DNA of 36,548 nucleotides from an uncultured Granulosicoccaceae bacterium (GCA_938003855.1 CALKXD010000112.1:1-36548); one strand, 5' to 3'. Counted from the stretch's first letter, positions 16,608 to 25,686 are shown. Made by a program: numbers and translations. Notes: generated from the sequence alone by a model not told the origin.

Positions 16608-17993
16608 CTAGTCGCAGAAATCGCTGGCGGCCAGTTCACTTAGAAAAGCGTCAGCAATTCTAGCGTCACCGGAGGCGTTAGGGTGAATCAGGTCAGTCGT
16701 CATGTCAGAGGCTGTGTAGCCACTGCGCACGTCGACCAGGTGAAGTTGGGAGTTGCCTGCCGAGTTGATCCACAACTCGATCGCATCGCCGAGATCGTCG
16801 ATGTCGCTGCTGATATCGGAATTGCTGGAGTTGCCGAACCATGGAATAACATTGGCGACGAAAATTTCTGCATCGGGGTTGGCTGCGAAGATTTTTGCTG
16901 CCAGCTCCTGTAACTCTGAAATGGTTCCGCCACTGCCATTCGCCTTGTAGGCACCAGTTACCGGCTGGCTGTTGTTTAAATCGTTTGAGCCGAGATGAAC
17001 CAGTACAACGTCTGGATTCTGAGCGCTCATGATGGCATTAATACCTGGGTTGCCCTCTGAGGCATTGCCTTCAACAAAGTAGTCCACCCGATGACCGGAG
17101 TAGCCTTCATGCGGGGACTCAAAACCCGTTGGTGTGTCGTTTTCTGTGCGACTGCCAACCATCTGGTAGTGACAACCAGTCAGGTCGAAGTCGTCGATGA
17201 GAGGTTTGCGATAGCTTTTCTCACCAAACACACCTTCTGTGATTGAATCACCGAGCGGCATGATTTTTACCTCGACTGAGAAACGGAAAACACCGATGGT
17301 CCAGAGTCCGGTGCCCGTTGAATTACGAGCTTTCATCCACCACCGATATTCACCGGGTTTGAAATTGCCGGGGAATGAGTATGAGCAGGTGCCAGAGCCA
17401 GAGGAGCAATTAGCGTTTGCCGCACTGATCCAGATGCTGCTGGTTGGATTGCCGTCTTCATCGTGGTACTTGATCAGATAATCATCTACACCGGACTGTG
17501 CAGCCCACTTGAACACAGGTGTATTGTCGTTCAGCAATACAGGGGTCGATGCACCTGGGCTGCCTGAATCAATGCCAGTGAGTACAACCCGGCTCGGGAC
17601 GGATGGTTCGCCGGAATCGACGGTGAAAAATATGCCGGGTTTTGTCCATGGTCCTTTCTGGCTGGGTGAACTGGAGGCATTAATCGCGCGGATCCACCAC
17701 CGGTAAGTGCCATTTTGAAGCGGAAATGGTGGAGTGAGGCGACAGATCGCCGCGGTTGAACAGCTCGCTGCTGATGCGGAGTACCATTTGTTGCGAATGA
17801 CCGGATCACCGCTTTGAGTGCGAACCCACAGGCCGTAGTGGGTGGCGCCGGCAACAGCTTCCCATTCATAAGTGGGCTCGTTGTCAGCAACGGTGCCCGT
17901 TGGCGCGAGCTCGACGACGGGGTCGGGAGCGGCAATTGCTGCACCTGCGCCCAGCAGCCAGGCGGTGGCGAGCAGTTTGGTGAAAATATTCAA
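16608..17993 (-). CDS. Secreted SGNH/GDSL hydrolase with N-terminal beta-sandwich domains
   Basis: A 461-residue exported protein. It has a Sec signal peptide (MNIFTKLLATAWLLGAGAAIAAPDP, cleavage after AIA-A), then two repeated beta-sandwich modules. Both carry a P-x-F/Y-x-W-x-A...Y-x-WW-x-A-x-N pattern resembling fibronectin-III-like or carbohydrate-associated domains. The C-terminal SGNH esterase domain has block I GDSITEG with the nucleophile Ser, block III G-S-N-D in VLVHLGSNDLNN, and D-L-I-H-P-N providing the catalytic Asp/His. Likely an extracellular or periplasmic esterase, for example deacetylating polysaccharide or hydrolysing lipid esters. It is monocistronic on the minus strand. 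Confidence 0.85.
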   Translation of the reverse strand: MNIFTKLLATAWLLGAGAAIAAPDPVVELAPTGTVADNEPTYEWEAVAGATHYGLWVRTQSGDPVIRNKWYSASAASCSTAAICRLTPPFPLQNGTYRWWIRAINASSSPSQKGPWTKPGIFFTVDSGEPSVPSRVVLTGIDSGSPGASTPVLLNDNTPVFKWAAQSGVDDYLIKYHDEDGNPTSSIWISAANANCSSGSGTCSYSFPGNFKPGEYRWWMKARNSTGTGLWTIGVFRFSVEVKIMPLGDSITEGVFGEKSYRKPLIDDFDLTGCHYQMVGSRTENDTPTGFESPHEGYSGHRVDYFVEGNASEGNPGINAIMSAQNPDVVLVHLGSNDLNNSQPVTGAYKANGSGGTISELQELAAKIFAANPDAEIFVANVIPWFGNSSNSDISSDIDDLGDAIELWINSAGNSQLHLVDVRSGYTASDMTTDLIHPNASGDARIADAFLSELAASDFCD

Positions 17994-18125
17994 GTGTGTA
18001 CTCCAGTGTTAATCGGCTGTTGTCCACCTGCCACAGGCAAACAAATTACGGCTTTATTAATACAGCCCCGTATAGTCGGTTAATTCGACACATCAGAATA
18101 GGAAATAGGTCGCAGATTAATGTTC

Positions 18126-18177
18126 AAAAACGGTTCAATTAGCATACTGTGTGGTAATGCTGATTCGGTTGAACCGT
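18126..18177 (-). terminator. Terminator-like stem-loop read on the minus strand
   Basis: Arms ACGGTTCAA (18130-18138) and TTGAACCGT (18169-18177) pair perfectly. Inside them TTAGCAT (18139-18145) pairs with ATGCTGA (18157-18163) with one G-U, giving a 16-bp stem with a 5-base bulge and 11-base loop. On the minus strand the stem is followed directly by TTTTT (18130-18126). It lies about 255 bases downstream of the DUF6524-like gene stop and 130 bases upstream of the SGNH gene start. Confidence 0.5.
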
Positions 18178-18334
18178 AGATCTTTCCGGGGGTGTGCCGG
18201 GGAAAAGTCTTGCTTTTGAAAAAATGGAATGGTTTGCTGGATTGCTACTTGTTGGTAGGCAAACTATTCGAATCCAGTGGCCGTTGGAGGAGAGGCAGTC
18301 ACAGCGAGGTCGCAGGGGGAGATACTTTCGTTAC

Positions 18335-18360
18335 GCGGTGAGGTACGACGACCTCACCGC
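18335..18360. repeat. Perfect 10-bp inverted repeat (hairpin)
   Basis: GCGGTGAGGT (18335-18344), 6-base loop, ACCTCACCGC (18351-18360). No T-run on either strand. It sits 72 bases downstream of the DUF6524-like gene stop in an otherwise empty 438-base interval (17994-18431). It may protect the mRNA 3' end, or belong to a small RNA ending at the stem-loop at 18126-18177. A chance 65-codon plus-strand frame overlaps it. Confidence 0.45.
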
Positions 18361-18431
18361 TGATTGGTGGTTCACCGGTCATTTGCAGTAAATAGCCGGA
18401 TTGTGCCGGGATAATTTACCGGTTCGGGGTG

Positions 18432-18860
18432 TCAGACGTCGTCTGCGTCATCGACCACAACCTGGCCGGTTGCGCGACGCCAGAGGATCGCGCCAGACAA
18501 GCCAATGCCGAGGAAAACACTGTAGAGGATTAGCCCGAGCCATTGCAGAGATGCAGCATTGCCAGCGGTTACCCAGCCTTCCTGCAGTGACAGATAAGCC
18601 AGTGCTGCAAACAATATCAACACAATGACAGTGCCAAGCATGCCCAGGGCTTTCCATGCCGCGATCAGAAGCGCAATGTTCAGCAGAATGGCAATGATCG
18701 CTGTCAGAATGACCCAGGCGTCTGTGGGGTTATCGTTGTTATAAACCCAATGGAAAATTGATTTACCGCTCGGATTGTACGTGGCGAAAACGATTATGGC
18801 TGCAACCAGTACCCGCACCAGCAGCACGCCGGGTGAAGAATCCTGTAACGCTTTGATCAT
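18432..18860 (-). CDS. Small integral membrane protein, DUF6524-like
   Basis: A 142-residue inner-membrane protein with about four hydrophobic helices (near residues 12-28, 48-68, 72-90 and 104-125). The segment FATYNPSGKSIFHWV after the first helix is what I associate with DUF6524 membrane proteins, whose function is unknown. The acidic C-terminal tail (VVVDDADDV) should be cytoplasmic or periplasmic depending on topology. ATG 18860 begins M-I-K-A-L-Q-D-S. It is monocistronic, with strong inverted repeats downstream. Confidence 0.7.
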   Translation of the reverse strand: MIKALQDSSPGVLLVRVLVAAIIVFATYNPSGKSIFHWVYNNDNPTDAWVILTAIIAILLNIALLIAAWKALGMLGTVIVLILFAALAYLSLQEGWVTAGNAASLQWLGLILYSVFLGIGLSGAILWRRATGQVVVDDADDV

Positions 18861-19337
18861 GAGTGTTTGATGTCCGATGGTTTAAAAGTGTGAGTGGGAC
18901 GCTAGCAAAATTAACGAGCAGCATTCCCGGATTTGTCAGCTCTGTAACGCAGTTGGTAAGGGAGACAATCTGCCATGCCAGTATAAATATAGTTCAAAGG
19001 TGAGTCAGAGCGTGGCGTAGCGAATAATCCGCCACCGCAATTGATTCACGGTGTGGCCACACGATGCAGAGTTCTGCAGTGCAGACCACTGGTTTGTCTT
19101 GCGTTGTACCCGACAGGTGATAGCCGTATTGATCTCTCTTGCGTCTTATTATAGCCGGTCCTGTTAATGCCCGGTTAGAATCCTGTGATCACCGGACAGT
19201 ACATTTTTCAGTGAAGTTCTTCGTGACGCCTGGCGATGTGCTTGAGTTACCGGCAAAGTCGTGTTGGACGGTGATATCGCATGAGGATGATCACCACTCC
19301 GGTGTTGGCAGCAGCTGTGTTTCGGCCGAGTTCTCTG
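18861..19337. other. Long intergenic region with three adjacent inverted repeats
   Basis: No convincing gene in 477 bases; a 74-codon plus-strand frame ending at 19363 looks spurious. Three inverted repeats cluster together. GTGGCG/CGCCAC lie at 19012-19017 and 19030-19035. A perfect 12-bp palindrome, GTGTGGCCACAC, is at 19051-19062. TGCAGA/TCTGCA lie at 19065-19070 and 19073-19078. They could be operators or part of a structured RNA. Confidence 0.4.
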
Positions 19338-20228
19338 TTAAGGGAAAACGCCTGCTTTCATAACCTGCCCCGACACTGTTTTACCGAGTTCGCCCTCCAG
19401 CCACTTTGCGGCCTCAATAGCAGACGGTAATGAAACACCGGTGCTGATACCGGATCGCTCCAGCATATAGACCAGGTCCTCGGTGGCGATGTTACCGGTA
19501 GCTCGAGGGGCGAACGGACAACCACCAACACCTCCGAAACTGGAATCGAGTGCCGTCACGCCCGCTTGAACACCAGCCCAGGCATTCGCGATGCCGGTGT
19601 TGCGGGTGTTGTGAAAATGCAATCGCAACGGCACGTCCGGGAACACTTGTCGCACCGCATCAATGCGCTCAGCTACGTCTTTGGGAGTAGCCACTCCGAT
19701 GGTATCAGCCAACGCGATTTCGAAGGGCTCAGCCTGCATGCACCGTTTGACGACGTCGACCAGCCGGCTGATGGAAACTTCGCCCTCGAACGGGCAGCCA
19801 AACGCGGTAGCTATCGAGACGCCTATCTTTATCGGTGATCGATTGCTGTCAGTAACTTCGTGCAGTGCTTTTATGGTGTCAGCGGTGCTGGCACCTTGAT
19901 TGCGCTCACTGAAAGTATCGCTCGCGACTACCACAAAATTGGCTTCGTCGAGCTCGGCGTTGGCGGCTCGCTCAAAGCCACGTTTATTCAGCGCCAATCC
20001 GATAAACCGGGTGCTGGCGTTTCTCGGCAGACGCGCCGCTATTTCATCGGCGTCGGCCATTTGTGGCACGCGCTTGGGATTGACAAAACTGGTGACTTCA
20101 ATGCGTGATGCGCCAGAATCGATGGCGCGATTGATTAACGCCAGCTTGGTGTCGGTTGACAGCATTTTTTTTTCATTTTGAATGCCGTCACGCGGAGCGA
20201 CTTCAATTATTTCAACCGTCTGTGCCAT
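19338..20228 (-). CDS. mvaB: Hydroxymethylglutaryl-CoA lyase
   Basis: A 296-residue TIM-barrel lyase that cleaves 3-hydroxy-3-methylglutaryl-CoA to acetoacetate and acetyl-CoA, the last step of leucine degradation. It has the HMG-CoA-lyase signature GGVGGCPFAPRATGNIATEDLVYML with the catalytic Cys, the substrate-binding Arg in VAPRDGIQNE, and the metal ligands Asp (PRD) and His-x-His in LHFHNTRNTG. In this bacterial subgroup Asn replaces the Asp of the animal HCHDTYG motif, so a related acyl-CoA lyase specificity is possible. ATG 20228 has AAAGG 7 bases upstream. No other leucine-pathway genes are adjacent, although glutaryl-CoA dehydrogenase is encoded 4 kb away. Confidence 0.87.
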   Translation of the reverse strand: MAQTVEIIEVAPRDGIQNEKKMLSTDTKLALINRAIDSGASRIEVTSFVNPKRVPQMADADEIAARLPRNASTRFIGLALNKRGFERAANAELDEANFVVVASDTFSERNQGASTADTIKALHEVTDSNRSPIKIGVSIATAFGCPFEGEVSISRLVDVVKRCMQAEPFEIALADTIGVATPKDVAERIDAVRQVFPDVPLRLHFHNTRNTGIANAWAGVQAGVTALDSSFGGVGGCPFAPRATGNIATEDLVYMLERSGISTGVSLPSAIEAAKWLEGELGKTVSGQVMKAGVFP

Positions 20229-20312
20229 GATGTGCCTTTGCTTGGGTTTCTATAGAAGTAAGCGATGCGTGTTTGGTCGAACCCGCCGGCCCGCGTTGTG
20301 CCCAACCCGGGC

Positions 20313-21590
20313 TTAGTGTTCGATCTCTGCTTCACGCATACCGATCAGATACAAAATACCATCCAGTCCCACATTGCCAAATGCGTTTTTGGCTTGCTCG
20401 CGAACTTTGGGTTTAGCGTGGAAGGCAATACCCAGTCCGGCGACCCTCAGCATCGGGATGTCATTAGCACCGTCGCCAACCGCGATTACCTGTTCCAGCT
20501 TGATGCCTTCGGCATCGGCGATCGAGCGGAGTAATTCTGCCTTGCGTGCCTCGTTGACGATATCGCCGACAACCTGGCCGGTCAACCTGCCATCATTGAC
20601 TTCAAGGGTGTTGGCATGAACATGGTCAATCCCGAGCTGGCTGGCCAGCTTATCTGCAAACCAGGTAAAGCCCCCCGAGATAATGGCTGTTTTATAGCCG
20701 AGCCGGTTAAGGTTACTCAGCAGGCTTTCAGCGCCGTTGCTTATCTCGAGATTGTCGTAGATTCCCTGTAGTGTCGATTCCGGTAACCCGCGCAGCAACG
20801 CCAGGCGCTCTCTGAAGCTGGTGTTGAAATCTATCTCACCGTTCATCGCGCGCGCGGTGATTGATGATACTTGTTCGCCGACACCGGCCGCGTCAGCCAT
20901 TAAGTCGATAACTTCGCCCTGTATCAGGGTGGAATCCATGTCGAAGCAGACTAGTCTTCGGGTACGCCGCCAGATGTTATCTTCTTGAATCGCTATGTCT
21001 GCTTCAACGTCGTGGCTGAGTGACAGGCAGGCGGTGCGTAGTTTGTCGATGTCGCCATGTAAATGGGTGACACGAATTTCCACAGCAATAAGAGATTGCT
21101 GCTCAGTTTGCGAAATTGGATACCGGGGGGAAATACGCTGAATGCTTTTGATGTTCCAGCCCGATGTACTCAGTAGCTCGGTCACCCGGGAAATCAGGTG
21201 AGCGCTGAGCCGGCGTCCTAATAACGTAATTATCTGTCTGTCATGACCGGTGCCTGCCACCCAGTGCTTGTATTCTGTTTCGCTGATGGGCGTGAAATAG
21301 ATATTCAGGTCGAGCTCATGTGCCTTGAACAACAAATCTTTAAACAGTGTGTCTGAGGCCGGAGCGTTGCTGTTGTCAGGCTGAACATCGACCAGCATGC
21401 CCCAGGACAGATTGTTGTGGATAACAGCCTGGTCTATGTCGAGCACGGTAATGTTGTAGCTCGCCAGAATTGAAGATAACCCGGAAGTTATACCAGGGCG
21501 GTCACGCCCTGAGACATTGATAAGTACGATTTGGCTCACGCGAGGTAAAGTCTTTGGCAGGGTAGCGGCAGGAATGGCGTAGTGTAGCAT
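20313..21590 (-). CDS. serB: Phosphoserine phosphatase with N-terminal ACT-like domains
   Basis: A 425-residue HAD-superfamily phosphatase that releases serine from phosphoserine, the last step of serine synthesis. The N-terminal 200 residues form two ACT-like regulatory modules (INVSGRDRPGITSGLSSILASYNI and a second from about residue 115), as in pseudomonad and mycobacterial SerB. The HAD domain has the nucleophile Asp217 and acid/base Asp219 in DMDSTLIQGEVID, motif II Ser in AIISGGFTWF, and GDGANDIPML as motif IV. The ATG at 21590 is used, but a GTG at 21539 just before the ACT region is an alternative because ribosome-site spacing at the ATG is poor. Loss of the leader would not affect function. 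Confidence 0.92.
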   Translation of the reverse strand: MLHYAIPAATLPKTLPRVSQIVLINVSGRDRPGITSGLSSILASYNITVLDIDQAVIHNNLSWGMLVDVQPDNSNAPASDTLFKDLLFKAHELDLNIYFTPISETEYKHWVAGTGHDRQIITLLGRRLSAHLISRVTELLSTSGWNIKSIQRISPRYPISQTEQQSLIAVEIRVTHLHGDIDKLRTACLSLSHDVEADIAIQEDNIWRRTRRLVCFDMDSTLIQGEVIDLMADAAGVGEQVSSITARAMNGEIDFNTSFRERLALLRGLPESTLQGIYDNLEISNGAESLLSNLNRLGYKTAIISGGFTWFADKLASQLGIDHVHANTLEVNDGRLTGQVVGDIVNEARKAELLRSIADAEGIKLEQVIAVGDGANDIPMLRVAGLGIAFHAKPKVREQAKNAFGNVGLDGILYLIGMREAEIEH

Positions 21591-21633
21591 TCCTGAGTGT
21601 TGGTCTCCCTGTGTCAGTCATGATCCCCGTTGC

Positions 21634-22824
21634 TTAAAGTGCCTGAGCGCAGGCGTACCCGGATGACCATGCCCACTGGAAGTTGAAGCCCCCCAGATGA
21701 CCGGTGACATCCACTACTTCACCGATGAAATAGAGGCCTGGCTGAGTAGTGCATTCCATTGTTCTTGACGACAGGCTGTTGGTATCAACACCCCCCAGTG
21801 TGACTTCAGCGGTTTTATAGCCCTCGGTACCTGCCGGTACAATTTCCCAGCTATTCAGATTGTCTGACACCTCTTTCAATATCAGGTTGCTGCACTCGGC
21901 AAGTGGTTTATTTTTAACGTCTGGCCACCACAAGGCTTCAAGTTCCAATACCAGATTTTTGGGTAAATGGTTTGCCAGCACGGTTCTTATCAAGCTTCTG
22001 GGGGATTGAATTCTGGCCTGCTCAAGTAGCTCGCCGGCGTTGCTGCCCGGCAACAGATCGATGGTTATCGCCTGGCCCGGTTGCCAGTAGTTTGAAATCT
22101 GCAATACCACGGGGCCGCTCAATCCCCGGTGGGTAAACAACAGGGCTTCTTCAAATGAGGTCGAGCCAAAATGAATCGCAGCATTGATAGCGTTTCCAGA
22201 CAGTCGTGCAAACATGTCTTTTAATTGAGCCGAAAAGGTATAGGGCACCAGGCTCGCGCGCAGTGGCGAGACGGGCAGGCCGAACTGGCTGGCAATCTCA
22301 TAGCCAAACGGTGTGGTGCCCATACTCGGTATTGACAATCCGCCTGTCGCAATTACCACGGCGTTGCAGGTCAGCTGACCGAGGCTTGTGTCCAGAATGT
22401 AGCCTGACTGATGCGGGCGTATTGTTTTGATATCGCACTTCGTCGAAATGACAGCACCGCACGCGGCGCACTCGTCGAGTAAAAAATTGAGGATATCCCG
22501 CGCTTTATTATCGCAGAATAACTGGCCGTGATTTCGTTCGTGATAGGGCACTCCATGTTCTATGACCGAGCCGATGAAATCCCAGGCGGTGTATTGCTTC
22601 AGTGCTGACTTTACAAAGTGCGGGTTATGGCAAAGGAAATTGTCGGCTGTGACATGCAGATTGGTGAAATTGCAGCGACCACCGCCTGACATAAGTATCT
22701 TGCGCCCGGCCTTGTTGCTGCGTTCCAGTACACGAACCCGTCGCCCGCGCTTACCTGCCTGCCATGCGGCCATCAGGCCAGCGGCGCCACCACCAACGAC
22801 GATGGCGTCGTAGTGATCACTCAA
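21634..22824 (-). CDS. HI0933/BaiN-family FAD-dependent oxidoreductase
   Basis: A 396-residue flavoprotein of the HI0933-like family. The N-terminal dinucleotide motif is VVGGGAAGLMAAWQAGKRGRRVRVLE, then GRKILMSGGGRCNFTN (the family hallmark), an ATGGLS central motif, and a C-terminal FAD-closing GEVVDVTGHLGGFNFQWAWSSGYACA. Proposed family activities include reduction of C=C bonds or of flavin-linked substrates, and the physiological role is usually unknown. The start is taken as TTG 22824 (L-S-D-H-Y-D), preceded by GAGGGT 6 bases upstream. An earlier TTG at 22848 adds only eight residues. A 43-base gap separates it from serB downstream. Confidence 0.88.
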   Translation of the reverse strand: MSDHYDAIVVGGGAAGLMAAWQAGKRGRRVRVLERSNKAGRKILMSGGGRCNFTNLHVTADNFLCHNPHFVKSALKQYTAWDFIGSVIEHGVPYHERNHGQLFCDNKARDILNFLLDECAACGAVISTKCDIKTIRPHQSGYILDTSLGQLTCNAVVIATGGLSIPSMGTTPFGYEIASQFGLPVSPLRASLVPYTFSAQLKDMFARLSGNAINAAIHFGSTSFEEALLFTHRGLSGPVVLQISNYWQPGQAITIDLLPGSNAGELLEQARIQSPRSLIRTVLANHLPKNLVLELEALWWPDVKNKPLAECSNLILKEVSDNLNSWEIVPAGTEGYKTAEVTLGGVDTNSLSSRTMECTTQPGLYFIGEVVDVTGHLGGFNFQWAWSSGYACAQAL

Positions 22825-22945
22825 TCGGATACCCTCAACGCGTTGCAATTGGACATTATACTGTGTTGTGGCGGCGAGAAGCGGTTTCGCGTTGCAATTG
22901 CTTTTCGGCGGTATCCGTCTGGTTCGGCGGGTATCCGATTATCTG
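22822..22945. repeat. Cluster of short direct and inverted repeats at a divergent promoter region
   Basis: AATCGGATACCC (22823-22834) is the exact reverse complement of GGGTATCCGATT (22929-22940), and similarity continues for about ten more bases outside each arm. CGCGTTGCAATTG occurs twice in direct orientation (22839-22851, 22888-22900). TTCGGCGGTATCCG-like units occur at 22904-22917 and 22923-22937. The cluster overlaps the start of the flavoprotein gene. The rest of the interval to 23193 shows no gene. Confidence 0.5.
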
Positions 22946-23193
22946 AGCACTGAATAAAGCTTGCAACTAGGCCAACGCAACGCAATCATACGGGGACAGG
23001 AGCCTGAGGGGGAGCCCGGCAATTGCACTCATGCCGCGCTGGCATTTTGATTGGTCACAGCCGATTCGCATCAAGCGTTACGCGGTTTCATTAATCATCA
23101 AGGAAAACCGGCCTGGCTGTGATTCCGTGATGCTTAACCCCACAGCACAGTCTCTCCTATCAATTTGCGAACAACACAACTGGGCAGATAATA

Positions 23194-23898
23194 ATGAACG
23201 TTTCTGGTAAAAAAGCACTGGTTTTCGGTGGTACTTCCGGTATTGGTCTCGCTACGGCGAGGCAACTTGCAGCATTGGGCGCTGAGGTTATTGCGATCAG
23301 CCGCGATCCATCCAAGGCTGGTGATGTGCCTGCTGGTGTGACGCTGGTTAAGTGTGATGTCCGTGATCGTGATGCAATGGCGGCCTTGTTTGAGCAACAT
23401 GCACCGTTTGAAATACTGATCAGTGCTGCAACCGGCGGAGATCGCGCCATTGGATCATTCATGGACATGGACATGGATGGTTATCAGGCATCTTTTGACA
23501 AGCTCTGGGGATATGCGAACGTAGTTCGCTACGGTGCCGGACATCTGACCGACGACGGATCAATCGTGTTGGTCAGTGGCTCTCCGGCGCGCAAATGCAA
23601 GCCCGGCCAGGTGGCACTGTCGTCGGTTGGCGGAGCGGTTGAGGCATTGGCCAGAGCACTGGCACCGGAGTTGGCTCCCAAACGTATCAATGTGGTATCA
23701 CCGGGGGCAATTGATACCGGCATGGTGACTTTGCAGGGGGCTGAGCGAGATGCGCTGTACACAAAGATGACCGAGAATCACCTCATCCCGCGTGTTGGAA
23801 CCTCCGATGAGGTTGCCGAAGCCGTTGTTTTTATGGTGACTAATGATTTTGTCACCGGCACCACGATTGATGTCGATGGCGGCCTGTTACTGGCCTGA
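23194..23898 (+). CDS. Divergent short-chain dehydrogenase/reductase without the YxxxK pair
   Basis: A 234-residue Rossmann protein of the SDR superfamily. The cofactor loop is intact (FGGTSGIG, residues 11-18), as is the C-terminal MVTNDFVTGTTIDVDGG typical of reductase-like SDRs. By alignment to classical SDRs the catalytic Tyr and Lys positions are Leu142 and Gly146 (ALSSVGGAVEAL), and NNAG is replaced by ISAATGG. Ser128 or Ser130 remains. A whole subgroup of such SDRs exists, so this is probably not decay. The protein may bind nucleotide without classical chemistry, or use other residues. ATG 23194 follows an ATAATA tract. It is monocistronic, divergent from the flavoprotein gene. Confidence 0.8.
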   Translation: MNVSGKKALVFGGTSGIGLATARQLAALGAEVIAISRDPSKAGDVPAGVTLVKCDVRDRDAMAALFEQHAPFEILISAATGGDRAIGSFMDMDMDGYQASFDKLWGYANVVRYGAGHLTDDGSIVLVSGSPARKCKPGQVALSSVGGAVEALARALAPELAPKRINVVSPGAIDTGMVTLQGAERDALYTKMTENHLIPRVGTSDEVAEAVVFMVTNDFVTGTTIDVDGGLLLA

Positions 23899-24183
23899 CG
23901 CGAACACCCGGCCGGTCATTGCAAGTCACCATACTTTAGCTGGTTAATGCGTACCGGAAGACACAACAGTAACGAAAAACCGGTCTATCACCCTTTTGGG
24001 CGATGTTATTAATTTAGCGTGTTGCTATCTTTAGCTCAGGTTGTTCGCAGGCACACGCGAACATCCGCAACATGGCCCGATTTTTCGATTTCACTGTGTT
24101 GCGGCTGACCCTTAAACAAGGAAGACCCGGTAACGTTTGGCTGTAAACAAGTTAGCCGTGACACGGTGGATTAATTCTGCTCT
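23899..24183. other. Intergenic region with an inverted repeat
   Basis: No gene seen. TGTTCGC (24042-24048) and GCGAACA (24057-24063) form a 7-bp perfect stem with an 8-base loop. It has no T-run and could be an operator or a weak structure after the SDR gene. Confidence 0.35.
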
Positions 24184-24208
24184 GGCGGCGATCTAAAGGA
24201 TCGCCGCC
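24184..24208 (-). terminator. Strong hairpin downstream of glutaryl-CoA dehydrogenase gene
   Basis: GGCGGCGATC (24184-24193), 5-base loop, GATCGCCGCC (24199-24208): a perfect 10-bp GC-rich stem, 22 bases past the stop of the minus-strand dehydrogenase gene. The T-rich stretch (GTTTT) is on the plus-strand side, so it may act in either direction or simply stabilise the 3' end. Confidence 0.5.
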
Positions 24209-24230
24209 TGGGTAGTTTTAACCACCATTC

Positions 24231-25469
24231 CTACTGGAAAGCCTGTATTCCGGTCTGCGCCCGTCCCAGAATCAAGGCATGCACATCGTGTGTGCCTTCG
24301 TAGGTATTAACCGCCTCCAGATTCATCACGTGGCGGATCACTCCATACTCGTCTGAAACACCGTTGCCCCCGTGCATATCTCTTGAGGCTCTCGCGATGT
24401 CCAGTGCCTTGCCGCAGTTGTTGCGTTTCATCAGCGAGATAAGCTCGGCAGGGGCCTGATGCTCGTCCATCAGGCGTCCCATGCGCAGGCAGCCCTGCAA
24501 GCCCAGTGATATCTCGGTTTGCATGTCGGCAAGCTTTTTCTGGATCAGCTGATTTGCTGCCAGCGGACGGCCAAATTGCTTGCGATCCAGAGTGTATTGG
24601 CGTGCCGCATGCCAACAGAACTCCGCAGCCCCCATCGAGCCCCAGGCAATGCCGTAGCGCGCGCGGTTCAGACAGCCGAACGGGCCCGCCAGACCGGCAA
24701 CGTTGGGCAACAGGTTTTCCTCGGGAATTTCAACTTCATCCATCATAATCATGCCGGTGACAGAAGCGCGCAGCGAGAATTTACCGTCAATCTTCGGTGC
24801 GCTCAGGCCTTTCATGCCTTTTTCGAGCACAAAGCCTTTGATCTTGTTGTCGTGCGCTTCGGATTTAGCCCAAATGACAAATACATCGGCTATAGGCGAG
24901 TTGGTAATCCAGTTTTTAGAGCCTGAAATAGAATAGCCGCCATCGATCTTCTTTGCCCGCGTTACCATCGAAGAGGGGTCTGAACCGTGATCCGGCTCGG
25001 TCAGGCCAAAACAGCCGACCAATTCACCTGCGGCCAGACCGGGAAGATACTTTTGACGTTGCTCGTCGGTGCCGTAGGCGAATATCGGGTGCATCACCAG
25101 TGACGATTGCACGCTCATCGCTGATCGATAACCTGAGTCGACGCGCTCGACTTCCCGTGCCACCAGTCCGTAACTGACGTAGCTCGCGCCAATGCCACCG
25201 TAGGCTTCCGGAATGGTTGAGCCCAGTAGGCCAAGATCGCCCATCTCGGTAAAGATGTCGCGATCGAATTTTTCGTGTCGGTTGGCCTCGAGCACCCGGG
25301 TAGCCAGGCGATCCTGACAATAGGCGTATGCGGTATCGCGGATCATGCGCTCTTCTTCAGAGAGCTGCTGCTCGATCAAAAACGGGTCTTCCCAGTTGAG
25401 CCGGGCTGGTTTGGCCCGGGCTAGTTCCGGTGTGTTGCCGTGATCACTGGTGAGCGTCGCGCTGTCCAT
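24231..25469 (-). CDS. gcdH: Glutaryl-CoA dehydrogenase
   Basis: A 412-residue acyl-CoA dehydrogenase that oxidatively decarboxylates glutaryl-CoA to crotonyl-CoA in lysine and tryptophan breakdown. The catalytic Glu391 lies in [15 protein letters not shown], and Arg115 in [14 protein letters not shown] matches the arginine that binds the glutaryl carboxylate. Together these distinguish GCDH from ordinary acyl-CoA dehydrogenases. The family motifs [16 protein letters not shown] and [14 protein letters not shown] are also present. The N-terminus is some 20 residues longer than in typical GCDH. ATG 25469 has GGAGG 4-5 bases upstream, supporting the start. It is monocistronic, and no LysR regulator or CoA-transferase is adjacent. 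Confidence 0.93.
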   Translation of the reverse strand: MDSATLTSDHGNTPELARAKPARLNWEDPFLIEQQLSEEERMIRDTAYAYCQDRLATRVLEANRHEKFDRDIFTEMGDLGLLGSTIPEAYGGIGASYVSYGLVAREVERVDSGYRSAMSVQSSLVMHPIFAYGTDEQRQKYLPGLAAGELVGCFGLTEPDHGSDPSSMVTRAKKIDGGYSISGSKNWITNSPIADVFVIWAKSEAHDNKIKGFVLEKGMKGLSAPKIDGKFSLRASVTGMIMMDEVEIPEENLLPNVAGLAGPFGCLNRARYGIAWGSMGAAEFCWHAARQYTLDRKQFGRPLAANQLIQKKLADMQTEISLGLQGCLRMGRLMDEHQAPAELISLMKRNNCGKALDIARASRDMHGGNGVSDEYGVIRHVMNLEAVNTYEGTHDVHALILGRAQTGIQAFQ

Positions 25470-25686
25470 GGAGCCTCCGTGAGGATGTATGTCTAGTGGG
25501 GTTTAAACCACATATCATAGCGGGTTTCCGGTTGCAGTGACGGACCGCGTCTCCGGTTACCGGTGGCGGGTGTTAGCACCACGGCCTTAACGGTATGAAT
25601 CCGGGTGGTGATTACGGATCGGTCAGAATCAACAGCGGCAGGCCACAGCTGGCCAATGGTCACAGATAGTCCGCGCAAGCTGTGCG

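Noticed and set aside
19139-19363. Plus-strand 74-codon frame before the HMG-CoA lyase gene
   Set aside because: It overlaps the end of that gene, has no ribosome site and no recognisable domain.
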